A stretch of DNA of 54,159 nt, from NCBI GenBank assembly GCA_017430675.1, contig JAFRMM010000133.1, forward strand, positions 1-54,159, given 5' to 3'. The notes under the pieces are model-generated. The model searched no databases and was not told the DNA's origin. It saw only the letters and a list, made by a program, of their open reading frames with translations. The translations under genes were made by a program, and so were the position numbers. Positions 46,201 through 54,159 of this stretch are shown one piece after another; the stretch's first letter is position 1, and each line of letters begins with the position of its first letter. This stretch comes from Prevotella sp. (GTDB lineage: Bacteria > Bacteroidota > Bacteroidia > Bacteroidales > Bacteroidaceae).

Positions 46201-48114
46201 GAGGCTAACTTCGCTACTGCCTACTATCTGAGTGACCCGGCTTACGACATAGGGTTGAATGCCAACTATGGTGGGGCGGCCAACCTTGGCGGCACAGTGC
46301 CTACTACCTACTATCAAGACCGCCCCGTAGCCATCAATCTGGAGACGTTGCTTACTAACATGCCAACGGCAGACAATCCTCACGAACAGGCCATTGTGCT
46401 GGTGGGCAACTATCACTTTAACGACGGCGATTTGGGTTCTGGCAATTATGAAAAGGCATTCACGCTGATGAGCATTGATGCCGACAACAACCAGGAGCCA
46501 GACTACGGCTTCTATGCGTACAACAGTGCTGACCGACCGGGAGCCCCTTCCATGCGTTTCGACTTCTTGCCTGTCATTCCCGTAGGTATGGCTGCTCACG
46601 TGAACGGTAGTACAGGTTTCCCGGGCGTACCTATCTGGAAGGTGCGTGGCTGGTTTGAGATGACAGAGACCTGTGTTTTCTACACCAGCCAGTGCGAAAT
46701 AGATTCGGGTAACTTTAATAGTACTGATAACGGTAGGGGCAATAACCGATGGATTGTCAACAGTGGCTATTTCGTACAGATTGTACGTTCAAGAGACAAA
46801 GACTGTAACAGGGTTAGTTATATACACATGGGGGGCAACGTCTTTGTGGAAGAATTCTATCCAGGCTCTCACTCCGATAAGGATAAGACAACGACCATTG
46901 TTCCTGTCAATGTTACTGGTGGAGAAATCAAGGAATGCTTTATGACTGGTTATAGTTCACAAAACAAAGTCAAGGCTCAGGGTGATGACATTTACTTCTG
47001 GTGTGCCGGCGGCAAAATTCATAAGTTCCTTGGGGCTTATGTGGAAACGCCGACACCCAAGACTAGTGGGGCGAAAGTGAACATGACAGCGAAGATTGAC
47101 CATGCCATTATAGGTCGTTACTTCGGTGGCGGTACTTCGGCAAAGGCTTCTATTGGCGGAAACATTACTACTACCATCAACAATAGCAAGGTTGATTTCT
47201 TCTGCGGAGGTCCTGAATTCAGTAGCGCTACTGAAGCCCCGGTGGTTGTGACGAATGCTACTAATACCATCTTTGGCGAATACTACGGAGCAGGCTATGG
47301 AGGAACTTCTATCACCTACGCACGAGTTGATCAACAAAACAGTGTAGATATATCAAATGATAAAACTTACCCAATATCGTTTGGCAACGTTTATAAACGT
47401 TTGAATAAGACAAGCGATGGTATCGGTACGTGCTATAAGTTCGAATACATCTACCACTCATATAGTCGCGTGGCCGTGGCACGTTCCTACACAGGCTATG
47501 CCCAGTTCTCGCTGGCTACCACAGGCAACGTGACCAACAACCTGACTGGGTGTCAAGTCAGTAAACTTACCGCCGACCAAACGTTATCAGGAGAGGGGAC
47601 TACGGGCGATTTTTATGGTGCGGGCTGTCAGGGTAAGGTCAGCGGAACGGTGAACTCAACACTGACAAGTTGCGAGATCGATGGTAGTGCCTACGGCGGC
47701 GGTTTCAAGGCGGAGTCGAACGAAGTGAAGGTATATACCTCTGATGGGCCAACCTATTCTGTTTATAAAAAGGAGATGGCCCTCTTCACTGACTTCGGGG
47801 AATTTCCAACACCACAGACTTTCACGTGGATAGCAGGTACTGGTGACTCCAATGACTCTGCCAAGACACTGTGCACAGGTATGACCCAAGATGCAATGAA
47901 CCAACTCGGCAACGTCACAGGTGCCATCTCAATCACTATTGATGGCGGTACAGTGGCAGAGGATGTCTATGGTGGTGGCAATGAGAGTAAATCACTCGAC
48001 AATACGACGGTCACGCTTAAAGGTGATCTTATAGTAGGTCGTAATGTCTTCGGTGGAGGTAACGAGGCCGATGTAGTTGGCAGCGCGACGGTGAACATTA
48101 TAGATGAAGAATAG
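43294..48114 (+). CDS. Giant secreted protein: N-module, trefoil-like and chitobiase-C-like domains, GLUG, YGGGN end
   Basis: A 1606-residue exported protein (signal ends at MGAWA; Met5 at 43306 is an alternative start). Residues about 28-135 are the N-module. Residues about 145-330 look like a beta-trefoil-like domain (uncertain). Three chitobiase/hexosaminidase C-terminal-type repeats follow (about 330-570), each with an IYYTxDGTDPD signature (ILYTTDGSDP, IYYTLDGTDPD, IYYTDDGTDPD). A GLUG-like region (GTVKNVVLSEVDVSG, NVGGLVGQ) lies at about 600-730. From there the protein is colinear with the one at 37905 and ends in YGGGN units (DVYGGGNESKS, NVFGGGNEADVVGSATV), without a sorting tail. It appears to be a duplicate of the 37905 gene with inserted carbohydrate-binding-like domains. 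Confidence 0.78.
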   Translation: MIRDMKKAMTRIFVLALLMMVSMGAWADVKVVYGEDGEDTCKFMGGEITASVGEEKGGEVTVTLTVAPDDGYTITKDDIEVYATMTPNGTRADDPQISGTLELKGDDPKDLSEKRDYTVTVKSTFGVWVKGANFQENGSKTEPTRVDYSGVYYIANNNTNAYVQNAGTNWYMVPASNGGDENVSKTAWTYNNDANTPLVTTYQTQKNENSIWVVEKSGDYYHIIHALTGMYMVYNDPVYNNRRAFHLESTDSPGETALYAITYQSSSSPSYYNIRYNKLTTSNRFLNPSKGNKAYYYGLTADNQTEVAGIIGIYSEGADKGSMWFLENALLSAPTITYNYEDNNFTISYDKIPVGFDILYTTDGSDPTINGSTTNIVTTTTERSTTVEVTGRYTVKAVVARYGLVLTEVASQLVGIPDDPTITPPSDCNNLVEMSAGGATIYYTLDGTDPDNSSNLYSEPFALNKDVTIKAVSYNGNIRSANIITQEYTPPYTVKPIISRNGITVIITGSGTIYYTDDGTDPDANSTPYTGAITLSDGSGTKTFKAVAKDDSKGLSCVAELTINLGYFINDLTKLQDITSHLSERCIITNYIDASDFNASISGFTGIFDGGYYTISGLTVPLFDNLNGGTVKNVVLSEVDVSGNGAICNTADGATKIYNCGVLSGTVNGTGNVGGLVGQINSGSSVRVVNCYNFAEVKGGTTMAGIVGNNLGTVGNVRIALCMMYGKMAGTSPVYAGNHVSNVQNFTEYNYWRYRSELTYSTYNDQLAIDKDEYLTRFPFYRHILNTHRELAAYFLFADNTTTGSVDDITSEQVAEIGHWVLDKSKAPYPIIEEWRTNTRKVIDAPARATVNVGDDNHSITSLSVTIKIDGSQYTASLPITGMDEANYDYTWGKVVLPFANEFKINTDYSKICTGWKITSITGGKGATFENYNFSDRNCTDKDLYETSGYIYAQGGNYIVPYGVTAITIEANFATAYYLSDPAYDIGLNANYGGAANLGGTVPTTYYQDRPVAINLETLLTNMPTADNPHEQAIVLVGNYHFNDGDLGSGNYEKAFTLMSIDADNNQEPDYGFYAYNSADRPGAPSMRFDFLPVIPVGMAAHVNGSTGFPGVPIWKVRGWFEMTETCVFYTSQCEIDSGNFNSTDNGRGNNRWIVNSGYFVQIVRSRDKDCNRVSYIHMGGNVFVEEFYPGSHSDKDKTTTIVPVNVTGGEIKECFMTGYSSQNKVKAQGDDIYFWCAGGKIHKFLGAYVETPTPKTSGAKVNMTAKIDHAIIGRYFGGGTSAKASIGGNITTTINNSKVDFFCGGPEFSSATEAPVVVTNATNTIFGEYYGAGYGGTSITYARVDQQNSVDISNDKTYPISFGNVYKRLNKTSDGIGTCYKFEYIYHSYSRVAVARSYTGYAQFSLATTGNVTNNLTGCQVSKLTADQTLSGEGTTGDFYGAGCQGKVSGTVNSTLTSCEIDGSAYGGGFKAESNEVKVYTSDGPTYSVYKKEMALFTDFGEFPTPQTFTWIAGTGDSNDSAKTLCTGMTQDAMNQLGNVTGAISITIDGGTVAEDVYGGGNESKSLDNTTVTLKGDLIVGRNVFGGGNEADVVGSATVNIIDEE
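43318..43693 (+). repeat. N-module DNA, copy 2 of a near-identical pair
   Basis: Direct repeat of 37918-38300; see that entry. Recombination between the copies would remove about 5.4 kb, including the AAA-ATPase gene and most of the 37905 gene, and fuse the two giant genes in frame. Confidence 0.88.
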
Positions 48115-48150
48115 AAGAGGTAAGATAGAAGGAATGTAAAAGAACAAGAT

Positions 48151-51100
48151 ATGACAAAAGATAGGAACTACACTTTTATGAAACCCCTGCGGGCTGTGCT
48201 CGTGGTTTCCTTGGCAATGCTGACGACCACAACAGCCATGGCACAGGGCGTTGTCGTCAATGGCAATGTCTATGGCGGCGGCAATAAGGCCGACGTGAAA
48301 GTCAACACTGAGGTAAACATCAGTGCTGGTACAGTCCGAGGCAATGTCTTCGGAGGAGGCAAGGGTACAGCAGACTCGTTCGAGTGTGAGAAAGCCATGG
48401 TGGGAGATGAGGAGGATCCTGGTGTAGATGAATCCGGTAACCTGAAAGATGGCGGAACGAAAGTCACCATCAGCAACGGCACGGTGAATGGTACAGTCTA
48501 TGGCGGCGGTGAGGTAGGCCGCGTGGAAAGGAACACGGAGGTGACGATAGGTGACGAGTCCGGGACAGGCACACCCGTTATCAAAGGCAACGTGTTCGGT
48601 GGAGGCGCAGGTGTCATGACACATGGCTATTCAGCACTGGTTCGTGGCAAGGCTACCGTCACCGTTCAGGGTAAAGCCAAGGTGGAAAAAAGCGTCTATG
48701 GCGGCGGCGAGATCGCCTCGGTGGGCCGATATAAAGTTAAGAAGGCTCCAAACGTTCCCGAGGACGCACCAGACTGGGTGCCTGTAGGAATGCCGTATTC
48801 CTTGAAAAATGAAAACAATGGAAGTGGCAATTGTACTGTCAAAATCAAGGGCCAAGCCGAAATCGGTCCCAACGGCTTGAAGATGAAGGGTACGACATCG
48901 GGAAAGCCCGATGACACAGGACATGTGTTTGGCGCCGGCAAGGGCGTGCTGCCGGGCATTTATTCTTATGCCGATACTGCTCACATGCCCAAACGTATGA
49001 TGCGCCGTGATTCCTATAAACCCACTACTACCACACCTCTACCCACTTACTGGATGTCTGTTTATGAAGACGATGACACATATATATGGGAATATTTTGA
49101 TACTGAGGCCAAATATCTGACGTTTATCGAGACGATGGCCTTGGCCACCCAGGGCAAGGTGACCATTGGCAATGATGCTGCTACGGACAAGCCGTTTGTC
49201 AAGGGCTCCGTCTATGGTGGCAGCGAGAACGGTCATGTACAGCATGATACTTATGTGGAGATAAAGAGTGGTCAGATTGGCTGCGGTAAGGATGCGACGG
49301 ACCCATACGGTGACAATGTGTGGTCTTCCACTACTCCGCCAGCAACTGATCTGGCATGTGCCAGTTGGGACTATGATTTTGCAGATTATACAACGGGTGG
49401 TGCACCTTACGACCCGTTCGCTACAGATGCTGGTACATACGACTACAGTGAGTATTCGGACATTCCAGAAACAGTATTAGAAAGGCTGGCATCAACGGAA
49501 GGAGGAAAGCCTGAAGGTAAGGACGGTCATACCTACTTCGGCAACGTGTTTGGCGGCGGTAGCGGTGTCGTCCCCTATGCGCCAGGCAAATGGCATCGTG
49601 CGGCAGGTTCTGTAGGTGGCAATACCCAGGTGGATATTACCGGCGGACATATCCTGACCTGTGTCTATGGCGGCAACGAGCAGACCGATGTGGGTAAGTA
49701 CACTGAGGATGCGGATAGTGCGCTGACGATACCTGTAGAAAATACGGGAAAATGTACGATCAACATGTCGGGCGGTACCGTGGGTGTGCCACGTACCAAG
49801 GAAATGATTCTGCGAAATCCAGCCAATGGACATATCTATGGAGCGGGCATGGGTGACAAGCGCATCTTCTTTAATACGTGGACAAATGTCAGTGAGACTT
49901 CTGTGAACGTGACGGGTGGAACGGTCTATGGTTCTGTCTATGGCGGCGGTCAGGATGGTCACGTGATAGGTGATGCTGTAACGACCATTCGTCAGGATTC
50001 TGATGACAAACCGACCGTCATCGGCTGTGACGGCACATCCGGTTACGACGGTAACGTATTCGGAGGAGGCCAGGGCTCTATTACGGCATTGACGGCTGGT
50101 GTCGTAGGCGGTAATGTGGATCTTAAGATCCAGGGCGGTACGATGAATGGTTCCGTCTATGGCGGAGGAAGAATCGCCTCCGTGGGAACCTATTTCGCCA
50201 TGGCAACTAATCGAAAGTATGGCTGGATGCAAGATGGTGATGATCATGGCTGTATTTCCCTTGACCTGACTGGCGGCACCATCGGGCAGAATGTCTATGG
50301 CGGTTGCATGGGTACGACGGATAATGCGGAACTGAGAGACAGTTTGGGTAAGTCGAAGAATGTCATTTTGCACTTGAACAAGGGTGTGAAGGATAATGAA
50401 AAAGGCTGCGTCGTGAAGAAGGATATCTTTGGCTGTAACAATGTGTTCGGTTCGCCAGTGGGCAGTGACACTGTACATATCCATGGTACTCAGAATGCCA
50501 GTAAATCGGAAATTACTGACAAGGTAAAAGCCAACAGCACCACCGATTTCTCCCAATACGATGTGCGTGCCGTCTATGGCGGTGGTAACCTGGCAGCCTA
50601 CACGCCGACGGATGCGGATTCCGATGATGAAACGAAGCAAGCCAATGCACATACCACCGTCATCATTGACGGCTGTGGCAGAACAAGTATCGGGCAGGTG
50701 TATGGTGGCGGTAATGCTGCCTCGACACCGGCTACCGAGGTGACAATCAATGGTACGTATGAGATTGGTGAACTGTTTGGTGGCGGTAATGGATATGACA
50801 AACTACCTGACGGTTCGGACAACCCAGGTGCTAACGTCGGATATACGGCCTATGGTACTGAATATGATCCTCCCGCCAGTTCGAAGGAGGAGCGAACAAC
50901 GAAGTTCGGCTATGGTTCCGGTAAGGCTGCAGTCAATATCTATGGTGGACTGGTACATATTGTTTTTGGTGGTTCAAACACCAAGGGTAATGTGCGTCAG
51001 TCGGCTGTGACCATGCTTGAAGACATGAGTACGTGTGATTTCTGCGTGGATGAGGCCTACGGTGGCGGCAAGAGTGCGCCGATGGATGCTGAGGCTGTAC

Positions 51101-51978
51101 TGCACATGGCCTGTATCCCAGGTCTGAGTGTTGCCTATGGTGGGGCAGAGGCTGCCGATATCATGGGCAATGTGACGCTGAACATCACCAACGGTACCTT
51201 CGACCGTGTGTTCGGCGGCAACAACATGAGCGGCACCATCAACGGCTCCATCACGGTGAACATTGAGGAGAAGGGTTGTAGGCCTGTTATCATCGGACAA
51301 CTCTATGGTGGTGGCAACCAGGCCGGTTACTCCATCTATGGTTATAAGAAGGATAGCCAAACCGGTAAACAGGTACCCATAGAAAGTGCCAATGATCCGG
51401 AGGCACAGTCTGTGGCGTATGATGATCCTGTTGTGAACATCAAGTCGTTTACCAGCATCGGTGATGTATATGGTGGAGGTCTTGGTGAAACTGCTGTGAT
51501 GGTGGGTAGCCCGACGGTGAATATCAATGTGGTTGAAGGTAAATTTGCATCGGACAATCAATCTGTGATAGGCGATGAGAAGGCTGTCTTGAATGGTGTC
51601 CTTGTCAATAAAGAAGAGTCTGGATATCCTACAGGTAGTTATCCTGTTCCGTCTCATGCGAGCGGAAAGATCGGTGTCATTAACAACGTATTTGGTGGTG
51701 GCAATGCCGCCAAGGTTATCGGTAGTACAAACGTCAAGATTGGTACAGAGGATGTTTATGTGGTGAAGACAGTTGAAGTGGGTGCCAGTGTGGCAGGTCT
51801 CTATACGCTTAACGGAACAGCATATACTGCTGCTGCTACAGATAACGCTGAAGAAGGTGTTACCTACTATGAGAAGAAAGAGGTGGGCGCCGACATCCGC
51901 GGCAATGTCTATGGCGGTGGTAACCAGGCCGAGGTCACCGGCGACACCAATGTCAATGTCGGTAGGAAAGTAGAGTAG
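48151..51978 (+). CDS. Giant secreted YGGGN-repeat protein without other domains
   Basis: A 1275-residue exported protein; the signal peptide is MKPLRAVLVVSLAMLTTTTAMAQ, starting at Met10 (48178), so 48178 is an alternative start. From the mature N-terminus, VVVNGNVYGGGNKADVKV, to the last residues, NVYGGGNQAEVTGDTNVNV, it consists of about 26 YGGGN-type units (NVFGGGKG, TVYGGGEVGRV, SVYGGGEIASV, QVYGGGNAAST, DVYGGGLGETA and so on) spaced about 25-80 residues apart with variable inserts. It is thus the purest example of the repeat family in the window. It has no N-module and no sorting tail. A beta-solenoid surface or extracellular fibre is my inference. Confidence 0.78.
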   Translation: MTKDRNYTFMKPLRAVLVVSLAMLTTTTAMAQGVVVNGNVYGGGNKADVKVNTEVNISAGTVRGNVFGGGKGTADSFECEKAMVGDEEDPGVDESGNLKDGGTKVTISNGTVNGTVYGGGEVGRVERNTEVTIGDESGTGTPVIKGNVFGGGAGVMTHGYSALVRGKATVTVQGKAKVEKSVYGGGEIASVGRYKVKKAPNVPEDAPDWVPVGMPYSLKNENNGSGNCTVKIKGQAEIGPNGLKMKGTTSGKPDDTGHVFGAGKGVLPGIYSYADTAHMPKRMMRRDSYKPTTTTPLPTYWMSVYEDDDTYIWEYFDTEAKYLTFIETMALATQGKVTIGNDAATDKPFVKGSVYGGSENGHVQHDTYVEIKSGQIGCGKDATDPYGDNVWSSTTPPATDLACASWDYDFADYTTGGAPYDPFATDAGTYDYSEYSDIPETVLERLASTEGGKPEGKDGHTYFGNVFGGGSGVVPYAPGKWHRAAGSVGGNTQVDITGGHILTCVYGGNEQTDVGKYTEDADSALTIPVENTGKCTINMSGGTVGVPRTKEMILRNPANGHIYGAGMGDKRIFFNTWTNVSETSVNVTGGTVYGSVYGGGQDGHVIGDAVTTIRQDSDDKPTVIGCDGTSGYDGNVFGGGQGSITALTAGVVGGNVDLKIQGGTMNGSVYGGGRIASVGTYFAMATNRKYGWMQDGDDHGCISLDLTGGTIGQNVYGGCMGTTDNAELRDSLGKSKNVILHLNKGVKDNEKGCVVKKDIFGCNNVFGSPVGSDTVHIHGTQNASKSEITDKVKANSTTDFSQYDVRAVYGGGNLAAYTPTDADSDDETKQANAHTTVIIDGCGRTSIGQVYGGGNAASTPATEVTINGTYEIGELFGGGNGYDKLPDGSDNPGANVGYTAYGTEYDPPASSKEERTTKFGYGSGKAAVNIYGGLVHIVFGGSNTKGNVRQSAVTMLEDMSTCDFCVDEAYGGGKSAPMDAEAVLHMACIPGLSVAYGGAEAADIMGNVTLNITNGTFDRVFGGNNMSGTINGSITVNIEEKGCRPVIIGQLYGGGNQAGYSIYGYKKDSQTGKQVPIESANDPEAQSVAYDDPVVNIKSFTSIGDVYGGGLGETAVMVGSPTVNINVVEGKFASDNQSVIGDEKAVLNGVLVNKEESGYPTGSYPVPSHASGKIGVINNVFGGGNAAKVIGSTNVKIGTEDVYVVKTVEVGASVAGLYTLNGTAYTAAATDNAEEGVTYYEKKEVGADIRGNVYGGGNQAEVTGDTNVNVGRKVE

Positions 51979-51980
51979 GG

Positions 51981-52742
51981 ATGATCATGGACAAGATAGG
52001 AACATACGAATTCATGGCGGAGCCGTTCTATTGTGACTTTCAGGGACGGCTGTTCATGGGACACTTGGGCAACCACATGCTGAACGCGGCGGACTTCCAC
52101 TCGACGGCGCGCGGCTTCGGCATGCAGTATCTGATGACGATCAAACGGTCGTGGGTGCTCTCACGCCTGGCCATCGAGATGGACGAGATGCCGAGGATGT
52201 ATTCCAAGTTCAACGTGGAGACGTGGGTGGAGAGTGCCATGCGCTACTTCACCTCGCGTAACTTCCGTGTGGTGGATGGCGACGGCAGGGTGTATGGCTA
52301 TGGCCGTTCCATCTGGGCGATGATCGACACGGAGAGCCGTCAGCCGACAGACATCTATTCCATCGACAACGGGGCCATCAACAACTGGATCGTGAAGGAC
52401 AAGGACTGTCCCATTGACAAGGGCGGACGGGTGAAGATGGGCGAGGAGACTGAACTGTGCCGCACCATCGACACCTATTATAACGACGTGGATATCAACG
52501 GACACATCAATTCCGTGAAATACATTGAGCACGTGCTCGACCTCTGGGATCTCGACTGGTACAGGGCGCATCAGATCAAGCGCTTCGAGATCGCCTACGT
52601 GGCAGAGGCCCATGCGGGGGACAGGCTGAGTTTCTATCAGGAACAGACAGGCGACCTCGAATTCTGCGTCCGCATCATGAAGACCGACCCTGACACGGGC
52701 GAGGATACCGAGTCGTGCCGCAGCAAAGTGACCTTTACTTAA
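51981..52742 (+). CDS. Acyl-[acyl-carrier-protein] thioesterase
   Basis: A 253-residue cytoplasmic double hot-dog enzyme that releases fatty acids from acyl carrier protein. The signature YNDVDINGHINSVKYIEHVLD (about 173-193) holds the active-site Asn and His. The N-terminal hot-dog half contains GMQYLMT and RMYSKFNVETWVES, and the length is normal. It starts two bases after the giant gene's stop codon, though an ATG six bases later (51987) is also possible. This close spacing suggests translational coupling to the giant-protein operon, but the metabolic link is not obvious and it may be a neighbour by chance. Confidence 0.9.
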   Translation: MIMDKIGTYEFMAEPFYCDFQGRLFMGHLGNHMLNAADFHSTARGFGMQYLMTIKRSWVLSRLAIEMDEMPRMYSKFNVETWVESAMRYFTSRNFRVVDGDGRVYGYGRSIWAMIDTESRQPTDIYSIDNGAINNWIVKDKDCPIDKGGRVKMGEETELCRTIDTYYNDVDINGHINSVKYIEHVLDLWDLDWYRAHQIKRFEIAYVAEAHAGDRLSFYQEQTGDLEFCVRIMKTDPDTGEDTESCRSKVTFT

Positions 52743-52759
52743 ATACCACTGTATAACAT

Positions 52760-52846
52760 ACTACGAATTTCACGAATTAAACTAATTCGGCTGCGCCAGA
52801 ATAATCCGCAGTAGAAATAATTAGTTTAATTCGTGAAATTCGTAGT
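52760..52846. repeat. Perfect 28-bp inverted repeat between convergent genes
   Basis: The left arm 52760-52787 begins ACTACGAATTTCACG and the right arm 52819-52846 is its exact reverse complement; the loop is 31 bases. It lies between the ends of the thioesterase and GH5 genes. It could act as a bidirectional terminator or be an intergenic mobile repeat; no T-run follows closely. Confidence 0.92.
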
Positions 52847-52869
52847 CTTATATTTATATTTCGTGGTGT

Positions 52870-54036
52870 TTACTCCTCAAGACCTTTGCCAGACATGAGG
52901 AGTTCCACGAGTGGGTAGTCCTTGTAGCAGTGGCGCTGCTGGTCCCAGAAGCCGAAGTCGGCATCGTAGCACCAGGTAGTCCAGGCGATGTCGAACTCGT
53001 CGAAGACGGTCAGCATGTCGCGGTACCAGTTGTAGGCCAGTTCACGATCTACGGGCTCATAGACACCCCACTCACCGCAGAACAGTTGCAGGTCGTACTT
53101 CTTGGCAGCCTCGATGGCATCCTTAAACTGCTCACGGATCTTGTCGATGTTCCAGACTTCCTCGGTATAGGGCTTCAGTTCAGGTTTGATGGCGTCGGGC
53201 GCGGCATCGTAGTCTTCCTTCGACACGAGCACGCCGGGATAGTTCACCTTACCCTTGTAGGCTGCACACAGGGGTGACCACCAGGCGCCGTAGTGGGTCA
53301 CAAGCATCGGGTTGTAGTAGTGGAAGGAGAGGATGATGTTCTTGTCGCCCTCGGGCACCTTCAGGTACTTGATGGTCTGGTGACCCTGCCACAGATTCGA
53401 GCCGATGACCAGTGTGCGCTGGGGCTCCAGTTCGCGCAGCGCCTTGTGTACCTTGGCAATCAACTGGTTCCACTGCTCGTGCTCCTCGGCCACGGGCTCG
53501 TTCATGAACTCGTAGGCCACCCAGTCGTTGCTGCGGTCCTTCAGGAATTCCGACAACTGGCGCCAGAGGTTGATGAGTCCCTCCTGTGCCTCCTCCGAGG
53601 TGAAGAGGGTGTTGGCGGCCTGGTCTGCCTCGTTCACGGCATTGAAGTAGTGGGAACGGATGATGTGGAGATCGACGATGGCACGGAGGTTGTGCTGGCG
53701 GGCCCAGTCGAGGGCGTTGTTCAGCAGGTCCCACGCCTCGGGCAGTTTATTGCCCTGCTCGTCCCAGAACTGTACCTCGTCGATGGGGATGCGCACGAAG
53801 TCGAAGCCCAGTTCCTCCAGACGGGCGAAGTCGTCCTCCTGGATATGGAGGCGACGGGCTTCCCCGCGCTGCTCCGACTGCGAGAGCCAGTGGCTGATAT
53901 TAGTGCCGCGCTTGATGCGGAAGTTATTCACTTGTCCTGCCTGATCCTGATTCTGACTCTGACTCTTGTTCTGGCATGACATGGTTACAAACAGTGCCGC
54001 AATGATGACGGCCAAAGTAATGACTTTTTTACTCAT
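52870..54036 (-). CDS. Glycoside hydrolase family 5 lipoprotein (endoglucanase-like)
   Basis: A 388-residue lipoprotein. I chose the ATG at 54036 because it gives a clean lipoprotein signal (lipobox VTMSC, Cys21), followed by a Gln/Ser/Asn-rich tether. A longer start at 54096 lies inside the promoter. The GH5 barrel begins RGTNISHWLSQSE; the acid/base is Glu180 in YEFMNEPVAE and the nucleophile is Glu322 in LFCGEWGVYEP. The conserved HYYNPMLVTH supplies further active-site residues. The substrate is probably a beta-glucan or mannan, hydrolysed at the cell surface. It has its own promoter. Confidence 0.9.
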   Translation of the reverse strand: MSKKVITLAVIIAALFVTMSCQNKSQSQNQDQAGQVNNFRIKRGTNISHWLSQSEQRGEARRLHIQEDDFARLEELGFDFVRIPIDEVQFWDEQGNKLPEAWDLLNNALDWARQHNLRAIVDLHIIRSHYFNAVNEADQAANTLFTSEEAQEGLINLWRQLSEFLKDRSNDWVAYEFMNEPVAEEHEQWNQLIAKVHKALRELEPQRTLVIGSNLWQGHQTIKYLKVPEGDKNIILSFHYYNPMLVTHYGAWWSPLCAAYKGKVNYPGVLVSKEDYDAAPDAIKPELKPYTEEVWNIDKIREQFKDAIEAAKKYDLQLFCGEWGVYEPVDRELAYNWYRDMLTVFDEFDIAWTTWCYDADFGFWDQQRHCYKDYPLVELLMSGKGLEE

Positions 54037-54064
54037 AGTTGTTGTGGTTTTGTATTGTTTTGCT

Positions 54065-54097
54065 GCAAAGATAATTATTTTCTCGCAAAAGTCCAAA
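54065..54097 (-). promoter_or_regulatory. Promoter of the GH5 gene
   Basis: On the minus strand, TTTG (54097-54094), a 20-base spacer and TATCTTTGC (54073-54065). This is a perfect Bacteroidetes promoter, 28 bases upstream of the chosen GH5 start. Confidence 0.8.
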
Positions 54098-54102
54098 TAA
54101 AA

Positions 54103-54134
54103 TTTGGCTTTTTGCTCACTTATTTGTATCTTTG
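54103..54134 (+). promoter_or_regulatory. Promoter for a plus-strand gene beyond the window
   Basis: TTTG (54103-54106), a 20-base spacer and TATCTTTG (54127-54134). It is divergent from the GH5 promoter, with the -33 boxes five bases apart. An ATG at 54150 (ATGCGGGCT) may start the next gene, which leaves the window. Confidence 0.7.
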
Positions 54135-54159
54135 CAATGCTATTTAAAAATGCGGGCTA

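Overview
The window looks like a chromosomal piece of a gut or rumen member of the Bacteroidales, most likely Prevotellaceae. The evidence is FimA/Mfa-type fimbrial lipoproteins, T9SS-like C-terminal sorting signals, a BT4734/VapE-type protein, glycoside hydrolases of families 8, 2 and 5, and promoters with the Bacteroidetes pattern TTTG-N20-TAnnTTTG. I saw no tRNA, rRNA or CRISPR array.

Layout. (1) 1-2646: the end of a 2-oxoacid:ferredoxin oxidoreductase gamma subunit, an XRE-cupin regulator and an acyl-CoA synthetase, tightly packed as one operon. (2) 2677-8023: a secreted GH8 exo-oligoxylanase converging on a minus-strand pair, a secreted alpha/beta hydrolase followed by a GH2 enzyme. (3) 8081-12414: a branched-chain amino acid operon, ilvD-ilvB-ilvN. 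ilvD carries a one-base frameshift, and short tandem repeats sit at both gene junctions and inside ilvD. (4) 12374-15039: a VapE/BT4734-type protein on the minus strand, with a 469-bp inverted-repeat structure behind its promoter. That structure holds 21-bp iterons and a 16-bp palindrome, and gene plus repeat may be one mobile or replicative unit. (5) 15283-52742: fourteen plus-strand genes with gaps of 2-36 bases, behaving like one 37.5-kb operon. It begins with a DUF3575 protein and five fimbrial lipoproteins, continues with giant secreted proteins (3957, 1258, 1606 and 1275 residues) built on a YGGGN-type repeat, and ends with an acyl-ACP thioesterase. Two PD-(D/E)XK nuclease-family genes, of the YhcG and AAA-ATPase types, alternate with the giant genes. 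(6) 52743-54159: a perfect 28-bp inverted repeat, a GH5 lipoprotein on the minus strand and a promoter pointing out of the window.

The strongest candidate for an undescribed system is region 5: a fimbrial assembly locus whose distal part encodes several very large, paralogous repeat proteins interleaved with nuclease-like genes. Also worth attention are the iteron and inverted-repeat structure at 14571-15039 and the CTAGG micro-repeat family. That family has a 9-bp period inside genes, where it keeps the frame open, and a 10-bp period between genes.
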